The notes beneath the pieces were generated by a model. The model saw nothing but the letters and a program-made list of their open reading frames with translations, was not told where the DNA came from and searched no databases. DNA of 56,682 bases from Microcaldota archaeon. GTDB lineage: Archaea > Micrarchaeota > Micrarchaeia > Norongarragalinales > UBA8480. Shown one piece after another: positions 50,337-56,682 of this stretch (position 1 is the stretch's first letter; each line of letters opens with the position of its first letter). Both the position numbers and the translations under genes were made by a program. The DNA is taken from the NCBI GenBank assembly GCA_023247085.1, contig JAHFHC010000004.1, positions 1 to 56,682 of the forward strand. Reading direction: 5' to 3'.

Positions 50337-50939
50337 TTAAAGCACTTGTACAAAAGCTAGAACAACCAGTGGAATCATAAGCGCAGCCCAGATTGTTTTG
50401 TTCCACTGGTATACTTTTTGCCCGTCCATTGGAAAAATGGGGATCATGTTAAATGCGCCTAGGAAAAAGTTGACGCTTGCGCCAAGCACTGCAATTTGTT
50501 TTAATCCAGGTATAAGAAAGCCAATGGCAAGAAAAACTAATCCAAGAATTAGGTTCGTAAGGGGGCCAGCTGCGGAGATTTTGCCATTTTGCTCGCGCGT
50601 AATGTTGTTACCGTAAACATAAACTGCTCCTGGCGCAGCGAAGACGAACCCAACTGCAAATGCCATGATTATAGAAAATAGTAAACCAAGAGTCCAGGCT
50701 TGGTAACGCGCATATGCGCCGTATTTAATCGCGACGAACTTGTGTGCTAGTTCGTGAAGGATAAAGCCAAGGCCAACAGTTAGCAGAATGAGCCCAGTTG
50801 TTGCAAGGAAATCAGCATTGAAGTTAGTTGAGCCAGTCCAAACAATTGCAAAGGCTAGCGAAATCGTAAGCACAGAGACTAAAATGTGAAGCGCTTCGTC
50901 TATGCTGATTGAAAAGTTCTTTAGAGAATCGTGGTGCAT
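50337..50939 (-). CDS. M50 site-2 intramembrane protease
   Basis: 200 residues, about six membrane segments. The zinc site HELAH is at residues 62-66, and the distal Asp is in NMIPIFPMDGQKVYQWN. It is the minimal S2P core without PDZ or CBS domains, as in archaeal S2P-like proteins. It cleaves membrane-embedded regulators within the bilayer. No obvious substrate is encoded next to it; a BofA-like gene lies 20 kb away. Confidence 0.9.
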   Translation of the reverse strand: MHHDSLKNFSISIDEALHILVSVLTISLAFAIVWTGSTNFNADFLATTGLILLTVGLGFILHELAHKFVAIKYGAYARYQAWTLGLLFSIIMAFAVGFVFAAPGAVYVYGNNITREQNGKISAAGPLTNLILGLVFLAIGFLIPGLKQIAVLGASVNFFLGAFNMIPIFPMDGQKVYQWNKTIWAALMIPLVVLAFVQVL

Positions 50940-50999
50940 AAATTATTCAACTATTATTACAGAACATAAAAACACATTCAACTGTTTCCAAATGTTTTG

Positions 51000-51440
51000 T
51001 TACATGCGTTGGCCTTGTGACAAGTAAGTAACTGGTTGTTCCATTTCAGTGATTTTAACACTAGCGAGTGAAAATGTTGAAGCGTACGAAATGATTATCC
51101 CTTCTGCTTCCCTGCCTTGAAAGTTAATCTTGATTTTTTCACCCAGTCTACCGCTTTGCAAAGAAATTGCACTTGGGCCAGCGAATATGTTCACAATTGT
51201 TCCAGTTGCATTGTTATTGTGAAAATGAGTTGCACTCGTAGTAAGCAAGTCTCCCTTGCGAACTCCACGCAAATAAGGATAAGCAAAGCCAATTACAAGA
51301 GATACACCAATCGCTAGTGCAACTAGCTTCCATATTGAATCAATAACACTTCCAGCTACACCTACAAGTGAAAAAGCATAAGCTATAAGCGATAAAGCTA
51401 ATAATAGCAGAAATGAAACTAAGCTAATTTTAAAGTTCAT
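51000..51440 (-). CDS. two-pass membrane protein with a small beta domain
   Basis: 146 residues. Two hydrophobic segments (about 5-30 and 36-55) and then a beta-rich region with KIKINFQGREAEGIIISYASTFSLASVKI, reminiscent of the NfeD C-terminal OB fold but too weak to assign. The region would be cytosolic or external depending on topology. It lies between cdc48 and S2P. Confidence 0.55.
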   Translation of the reverse strand: MNFKISLVSFLLLLALSLIAYAFSLVGVAGSVIDSIWKLVALAIGVSLVIGFAYPYLRGVRKGDLLTTSATHFHNNNATGTIVNIFAGPSAISLQSGRLGEKIKINFQGREAEGIIISYASTFSLASVKITEMEQPVTYLSQGQRM

Positions 51441-51518
51441 AAGAATGATTTAGTAAAAAGATGAATAAAAGCGTTGCACATTAGATGGACAAACGCACGC
51501 CGAGCTAACCACATCCCG

Positions 51519-53654
51519 TTAGCCGTATCCTTTAATCGCTTCTTTCTTTTGGGGCTGTACTAAAGATGGTCGGATTGCGCCGAATGCTGTTTCAAAGTGC
51601 CGTTTTGTCACTTCTTTTGCGGTTAGGTTTTCTCTGAGGGCAACCATGCCTGCTTCGCGGCACATTGATTCAATATCTGCACCGCTGTAGCCTTCAGTAC
51701 GTTTTGCTAGTTCTGCAAAGTTCACATCTGGACTTATAGGCATGTTGCGAGTGTGAATTTTGAAAATGTGTAATCGCGTTTCTTCCCCCGGTAGCCCAAT
51801 TGCAATTAACTTGTCAAACCTACCTGGCCTTAGCAATGCAGAATCTATTATGTCGATCCGATTAGTTGAGCCAACTACTACAACGCCGTTGAGTGCTTGT
51901 ATGCCATCAAGCTCGCTTAACAATTGGTTTACAAGTCGTTCAGTCACATGTGTACCGTCGTCTCCATTGCCACGCATTGGTACAATTGCATCGAGTTCAT
52001 CCATGAAAATAATGCACGGCGCAGCTTGCCTTGCTTTTCTAAAAATTTCGCGCATACTTTTTTCACTTTCGCCAACGTACTTATTGAGTAGCTCTGGCCC
52101 TTTTACTGCTATGAAATTAGCTTCGCTTTCAGTTGCAACTGCTTTTGCTAACAGTGTTTTGCCAGTTCCAGGCGGGCCGAAAAGCAGCACGCCTCGTGCT
52201 GGCCTTATGCCGATTCGTTCAAATGCTTCGGGGCGTTTAATTGGAAGTTCAACTGCTTCTTTTAACTCGCGTTTTGCCTCGTCAAGTCCACCAACTTGAT
52301 CCCATTTAATATTTGGTACTTCAACGTAAACTTCACGCAATGCGCTGGGATGAATCTCTCGCAATGCGTCAGTGAAATCGACTTTAAGCACTTGTAAACT
52401 ATCTAGAATTTTGATTGGGATATCTTCTTCTAAATTTAATTTTGGTAACGTGCGGCTTAACACTTTCATTGCTGCTTCTTTGCATAAGCTTTGTAAATCT
52501 GCGCCGACAAAGCCATGCGTAACTGCTGCTAGTTCGTCAAGTGAAACGTCTTTTGCAAGTGGCATTCCACGCGTGTGGATTTGTAAAATTTCTTTGCGTC
52601 CTTTTTTGTCTGGTACGCCTATTTCAATTTCTCTGTCAAAACGGCCTGGGCGGCGTAGTGCTGGGTCAATGCTATTTGGTCGGTTTGTTGCGCCAATTAC
52701 AATTACTTGCCCGCGGCTTTTGAGGCCATCCATTAAGGTTAGTAGCTGGCTCACAATGCGTTTTTCTACTTCGCCCACTACTTCTTCTCGTTTTGGGGCA
52801 ATTGCGTCAATTTCATCTATGAATATAATTGTTGGAGCATTTTCTTCGGCTTCTGCAAATATTTTGCGGAGTTTTTCTTCTGCTTCGCCAACGTATTTAC
52901 TTACTATTTCTGGGCCTGCAATGGTTATGAAATGGGCTTCGCTTTCACTTGCAACTGCACGCGCTAGTAAAGTCTTTCCAGTTCCCGGTGAACCATATAA
53001 AAGAACCCCTTTTGGCGGTTCTATTCCTAGTCGTTCAAACAATTCCGGGTGACGCATTGGAAGTTCTACCATTTCGCGGATTTTTTGCGCTTCTTCTTTT
53101 AACCCTCCTAAATCACCATAGGAAATAGTTGCAAATTTACCAAGTTCTTTGAGTGGCTGTTCATTTAGAATTAGTTCAGTTGCTTCGTTGACAATTACGA
53201 ACCCATTTGGGTTAGTCTGTGCAACTGCGAATACGAATGGTGTACCGAAAACGTTTACTGATAGCACATCTCCTTTTGATAGTGGTTTACCAATAAGATT
53301 TTTTTTCACGTATTGGTCAAAGCCAGGCGCATAGCGGGAAGGTTGGTTTGGTGCAAGAACTATTTTATTAGCGGATTTGATAACTGCTTTTATTAAGCGA
53401 ACGCGGTCGCCAAGGCCAACAGATGCGTTTTGGCGCAGTATGCCGTCCATTCTTATTATGCCAAGCCCTTCGTCAGACGGGTGTGCTGGGAGTACAATTG
53501 CAACTACGCTGCGTTTACTTCCTTTGATTTCAACTACATCTCCAGTTGTAACGCCGAGTTGTTCCCTGCCTGCGGAGTCCATGCGAATGATTCGCTTACC
53601 GTAGTCTATTTGCAGTGCCTCTGCTACTTTAAGCATGATTGAACGTTGATCCAT
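51519..53654 (-). CDS. CDC48/VCP-type AAA ATPase
   Basis: 711 residues. The N domain (about 1-180) starts with the double-psi barrel pattern [25 protein letters not shown]1 has Walker A GSPGTGKT near 220 and [15 protein letters not shown]2 has GPPGTGKT near 493 and [11 protein letters not shown]. The C-terminus (AIKGYG) lacks the usual hydrophobic-Tyr-X motif in full. The hexamer unfolds proteins; with the 20S proteasome it can act as an archaeal unfoldase. D2 Walker B ends in DE-L-D, active. Confidence 0.94.
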   Translation of the reverse strand: MDQRSIMLKVAEALQIDYGKRIIRMDSAGREQLGVTTGDVVEIKGSKRSVVAIVLPAHPSDEGLGIIRMDGILRQNASVGLGDRVRLIKAVIKSANKIVLAPNQPSRYAPGFDQYVKKNLIGKPLSKGDVLSVNVFGTPFVFAVAQTNPNGFVIVNEATELILNEQPLKELGKFATISYGDLGGLKEEAQKIREMVELPMRHPELFERLGIEPPKGVLLYGSPGTGKTLLARAVASESEAHFITIAGPEIVSKYVGEAEEKLRKIFAEAEENAPTIIFIDEIDAIAPKREEVVGEVEKRIVSQLLTLMDGLKSRGQVIVIGATNRPNSIDPALRRPGRFDREIEIGVPDKKGRKEILQIHTRGMPLAKDVSLDELAAVTHGFVGADLQSLCKEAAMKVLSRTLPKLNLEEDIPIKILDSLQVLKVDFTDALREIHPSALREVYVEVPNIKWDQVGGLDEAKRELKEAVELPIKRPEAFERIGIRPARGVLLFGPPGTGKTLLAKAVATESEANFIAVKGPELLNKYVGESEKSMREIFRKARQAAPCIIFMDELDAIVPMRGNGDDGTHVTERLVNQLLSELDGIQALNGVVVVGSTNRIDIIDSALLRPGRFDKLIAIGLPGEETRLHIFKIHTRNMPISPDVNFAELAKRTEGYSGADIESMCREAGMVALRENLTAKEVTKRHFETAFGAIRPSLVQPQKKEAIKGYG

Positions 53655-53708
53655 GTTTTTCTATGATCCCGCACACACGTGCGCATTTATTTTTTACTTT
53701 TTCTAGCG

Positions 53709-54512
53709 CTATTCAATTACTACTTCACAGTTGCCTGGGAGGAGTTTAGCGATTTCGGTTTCATCTAGCTTCGCTTTTTTTCCGCTTTCAAATAGCTTTT
53801 TGGCGAAATAAGCTTTAATAGCTTTTGAAGCCGCGTTTTTATCTTTATCTCCGGGAAGGATCTTAATGCACAGTTTTGTAGCGCCGGTTAAAATGGGTCG
53901 CAAGGAGAATTGTAAAGTTTCTTCATTAAGGCAAATGTACAAGCCGAGTAGCGTGTTTTTGAACCATTTGCGTTCGCCATTTATTGCAAATCCCCCTTGG
54001 TCAATGTAACCACCGTGAGAGTGTTTACTTACTTGACTAGAGAGAACAGCGTAAACATCTACATTGCCGAAGCCGCGCTTCCAAGCGCTGCTGAAACTAG
54101 CTGTGAACTGGGCTGCTTCTTGTAATTCTGCGTCAGTTGCGGCTGGCGGGGTATTAGAAATTGTGGAAGCTGGATTTTTCACTACAACAGCTGGCGAGCC
54201 GCGGATGTCAGCGTGTAAAAACCATTCGTTGGGTGAACAGTGTTTGGCGAATAGCACGTCGTTTTGTTTTGCATTTCTTCCTCCTATTACGAGTGAATTT
54301 TTTGACGTGAGGAAGTGGTGAAATGCGTCAACCCATTCGCGCTTCTTTTTTGTAAGGGTTTTTTGTACGGTTTGTTTTTGTGACTCTTTGATAGTTTCGA
54401 GAATAGCTTTTTCTGCGCCAGTTGCTTTTGACCTGTACTTTTTCGCCTCTTCGCGGTAACTTGCAATGTTTTGCATTAGTGACTTACGCGGGTCAAGGAT
54501 AATTTTCATCAT
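53709..54512 (-). CDS. stand-alone NFACT-R (DUF814) domain protein
   Basis: 267 residues. After about 65 residues of basic coiled coil comes the NFACT-R domain: HFLTSKNSLVIGGRNAKQNDVLFAKH, FLHADIRGSPAVVVKNP, EAAQFTASFSSAWKRG and a GGYIDQGGFAINGERKWF strand. NEMF/RqcH/Tae2 proteins also have an N-terminal NFACT-N/HhH half, which is missing here. The family binds tRNA and obstructed 50S subunits in ribosome quality control. The missing half could be encoded elsewhere. Start: the ATG at 54512 after GGTGA. It follows the topoisomerase gene by 15 bases. Confidence 0.87.
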   Translation of the reverse strand: MMKIILDPRKSLMQNIASYREEAKKYRSKATGAEKAILETIKESQKQTVQKTLTKKKREWVDAFHHFLTSKNSLVIGGRNAKQNDVLFAKHCSPNEWFLHADIRGSPAVVVKNPASTISNTPPAATDAELQEAAQFTASFSSAWKRGFGNVDVYAVLSSQVSKHSHGGYIDQGGFAINGERKWFKNTLLGLYICLNEETLQFSLRPILTGATKLCIKILPGDKDKNAASKAIKAYFAKKLFESGKKAKLDETEIAKLLPGNCEVVIE

Positions 54513-54527
54513 TTTCACCAGACTATT

Positions 54528-56682
54528 CTAGGTTTTGACGCTTTTAGCGCGTTTAGCAGGTTTACCTGCTTTTGTAGTTTTAGGTGCTTTAAGCACTTTG
54601 GAAACGTTTGGGGGATTAACAGTTGGTTTAGCTGAGAGTTCACCTATGGGTTTGCCTTCGGGTTTTGCTTCGGTCTTATCTTCAGGTTTATCTTTCGCAT
54701 TTGCATGCCCCCAGTTTGCTTTTGTTTCACATTTTGTGTCAAGGCACATTGAAAAGAATTTCTTTGCTTTGCGCTTTACGCCAATTATGGGCGTACCGCA
54801 TTTCGGACAGATTTTGTCAGTGTGAATAATTAATGCATTGTGCGGCAACGGAAACGTGACCTTGCATGTGGGATACTTATCGCAGCCAACAAACTGGCCG
54901 AATTTAGATCGGCGCATAACTAGTTTACCACCGCACTTGCAATTGCCTAACTCAGCTGCTTTTGACAACGCTTCATTAAGTGAAGTGAGTAAATGTTTTC
55001 CGATTTCAACTTCGTGTGCTTTGAACTCAGTGCATAAGTCCGTTACAATTTTTTCTCCTTGTGCTATTACTTTGCTAGGACTTGTTTTACCTTGTTCTAT
55101 TTCTTCCATTTGTTCTTCAACACTACGGGTTAAATCCTCCTGCAGTAACCCCGGACAATGTTGAGAAAGTGCATCAAATACACACTCGCCAAAATTTGTG
55201 ACGTGAATACTTTTCTTGTCTGCAATGTAATCGCGCGAGTAGAGGGTTTCAATAACTTCTGCTCGAGTTGCTTTTGTGCCTAAGTTAAGGTCTTCTAATT
55301 TTTTGACAATTGAAGCAGGCGAATAGCGCTTTGGCGGCTGGGTTTCTTTTTCCTCCATTCTAATTGCATCAGCAGTTACGTTTTGGCCTTGAGTGAATTC
55401 AGCGGTTGAATCTTTAATGTCGTGATAAGGGTAAAACGCAAGCCAACCTGCAAATGTAGTTAGCACGCCACTTGTGCGGAAGCGTTGTTCTCCAAGTTGT
55501 GCAGTTACTGCAGTTCGCTCTCGTTTTGCTGGCTCTGCGAAGCACGCGAGGAAATTTCGCACAATTAAATCGTATAATTTTGCATCTTGTTCGCTTAACT
55601 TTGTGGGCATTTGGCCAGTTGGGTGAATTGCAGGGTGAGCAGCGTCAGTTTTCTTCCCGTTGTTTGGAATTAATTTTGTCTGGAGAATCTTTCCTGCATC
55701 TAAAGCGTATTTAGTTTGTTTTGTAAGCGACGAAACTATTTTTTTGAGGTTAAGTTTTTCAGGCAATTGTTGGGACGATGTACGCGGGTAGCTGATTAAA
55801 GCGTTTTCATACAAGTGTTGAGCGTATTCTAGTGTTTTGGCAGGAGTGAAGCCAAAAGCTGCATATGAATCCATTTGCAAAGAGGTTAAGTCATGCGGGT
55901 TAGGCGGAGTAAGTTGAGAAGTTGTTTTTTTCACTTCTGCAATCACTCCCTTTTTTGGAGTTGTTGTTACGATTGCTTGTGCTTTTGCTTTATCAGTAAA
56001 ACGCTCTTGTTCGTGGACAAATTCAGTTTTATTTATGTCAGCGAATACTTGCCAATATGGAACTGGCTTAAACGCCTTGATTTCTTTTTCGCGTTGGGCT
56101 AAAATGGAAAGCGCCGGACCTTGTACTCTTCCAATGCTCATTATCTTAAATCGGCCAGCTGACTTAATTGCAGACATCAATGCCCGGCTTATGTTTATAC
56201 CAAAGTACCAGTCAAGCACGTGGCGCGCTTCGCCGGCTTGCGCGTATTCAATTGGCACCGCGCCCGATTTTTCAAAAGACTCTTGCAACTCTTCTTTTGT
56301 AAGAGTAGAAAAGTGCATTCGCTTAGCAGGTAATTTAGGCGCAATGAAACGCCAAATGTTGTAGCCTATTAACTCTCCTTCTACATCGTAGTCACACGCT
56401 ATTATTATCTGGTCAACCAATTTCGCGAGTTTTTTTATAACCGAAAGATACTTTTCGGCATATTGGAACACGTCGCTCGCTTTTGGAGTTTCAACCCAAG
56501 TTAAGTCGAACACTGGAAACTTGGACGACTTTTCTTTTTGTACTAAAGTATACAAATGGCCAACAGCAGGCGCAACGTAAATCAAGTCTTTGCCACGTGC
56601 TACTTCAAAATAACCTTGCTTTTTTACGGTTTTGCCCAATGCTTCAGCTATTTTAGCAGCCGAACTGGGTTTTTCTGAAATA
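54528..56682 (-). CDS. topA: DNA topoisomerase I (type IA), 5' end cut by window edge
   Basis: 717 codons are visible. The frame continues to the right edge with ISEKPSSAAKIAEALG, the first Toprim strand, so only about four residues are missing. Toprim acidic triad: DYDVEGE near 98. The catalytic Tyr lies in ALISYPRTSSQQL near 296. Two C-terminal four-Cys zinc fingers follow (CKCGGKLVMRRSKFG...CDKYPTC; CPKCGTPIIG...CLDTKC). A Lys/Pro/Ala-rich tail ends the protein. It relaxes negative supercoils. It is followed by the NFACT-R gene after 15 bases. Confidence 0.93.
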   Translation of the reverse strand, partial: ISEKPSSAAKIAEALGKTVKKQGYFEVARGKDLIYVAPAVGHLYTLVQKEKSSKFPVFDLTWVETPKASDVFQYAEKYLSVIKKLAKLVDQIIIACDYDVEGELIGYNIWRFIAPKLPAKRMHFSTLTKEELQESFEKSGAVPIEYAQAGEARHVLDWYFGINISRALMSAIKSAGRFKIMSIGRVQGPALSILAQREKEIKAFKPVPYWQVFADINKTEFVHEQERFTDKAKAQAIVTTTPKKGVIAEVKKTTSQLTPPNPHDLTSLQMDSYAAFGFTPAKTLEYAQHLYENALISYPRTSSQQLPEKLNLKKIVSSLTKQTKYALDAGKILQTKLIPNNGKKTDAAHPAIHPTGQMPTKLSEQDAKLYDLIVRNFLACFAEPAKRERTAVTAQLGEQRFRTSGVLTTFAGWLAFYPYHDIKDSTAEFTQGQNVTADAIRMEEKETQPPKRYSPASIVKKLEDLNLGTKATRAEVIETLYSRDYIADKKSIHVTNFGECVFDALSQHCPGLLQEDLTRSVEEQMEEIEQGKTSPSKVIAQGEKIVTDLCTEFKAHEVEIGKHLLTSLNEALSKAAELGNCKCGGKLVMRRSKFGQFVGCDKYPTCKVTFPLPHNALIIHTDKICPKCGTPIIGVKRKAKKFFSMCLDTKCETKANWGHANAKDKPEDKTEAKPEGKPIGELSAKPTVNPPNVSKVLKAPKTTKAGKPAKRAKSVKT

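Noticed and set aside
1-56682. CRISPR array or cas genes
   Set aside because: No regularly spaced repeats of 24-40 bases and no Cas protein were found by eye.

Overview
The window is archaeal. It carries aIF5A, Alba, an archaeal LSm protein, a proteasome beta subunit, aCPSF1/FttA, PCNA, RFC-L, Orc1/Cdc6, a CDC48-type AAA ATPase, Sec61 beta, endonuclease Q, a UbiA enzyme of the archaeal ether-lipid type, an S-layer protein of the methanococcal type and class III signal-peptide pilins. Genes are dense, intergenic gaps are short, and many starts sit about 24-26 bases from a TATA box or behind a GGTGAT-type ribosome binding site. Several proteins are stripped-down or stand-alone versions of larger families. 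This would suit a small-genome (DPANN-like) lineage, but I cannot name the phylum from the sequence.

Layout. 1-3.4 kb: cobalamin adenosyltransferase with a flavin reductase, a zinc-ribbon membrane protein, EndoQ and MarC. 3.4-3.8 kb: a structured RNA that I read as RNase P RNA, with its conserved blocks in circularly permuted order. 3.9-7.2 kb: aIF5A, then a TatD/NYN/DUF2226-like/MinD/LSm operon. 7.4-11.9 kb: asparagine synthetase, a putative M14-like protein, a VapBC pair, an intron-containing tRNA-Ala, a LAGLIDADG endonuclease and tRNA-Val. 12-21.4 kb: E1-like protein, DUF1858, Alba, two membrane-anchored GATase-like paralogs, Sec61 beta, a large secreted coiled-coil protein, an AK6-type kinase. 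21.5-25.6 kb: HicAB with a frameshifted toxin, aCPSF1, proteasome beta, FKBP. 25.6-30.5 kb: cell-surface proteins, including the S-layer protein. 30.5-35.6 kb: an OapC/OapB/GTPase cluster, PCNA, a signal peptidase, a coiled-coil protein and a histone-fold-like protein. 35.7-41.1 kb: Bud23-like methyltransferase, M24 peptidase, and TldE and TldD flanking a TraB-like gene. 41.2-47.6 kb: OB-fold protein, UbiA, Orc1/Cdc6, YchF-like GTPase, RFC-L. 47.6-50.2 kb: surface and pilin-like genes. 50.3 kb to the end: site-2 protease, CDC48, a stand-alone NFACT-R protein and topoisomerase IA, which runs off the right edge.

The strongest signal is the RNA at 3449-3795. CR-III lies at its 5' end, CR-IV and CR-V follow, P1 is closed into a hairpin, and the P2/P4 pseudoknot topology and CR-II come last. 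A 13-bp terminal stem joins the two ends where P12 should be. The second is a tRNA-Ala(GGC) whose 61-nt intron lies in the T-loop, with a near-canonical bulge-helix-bulge.
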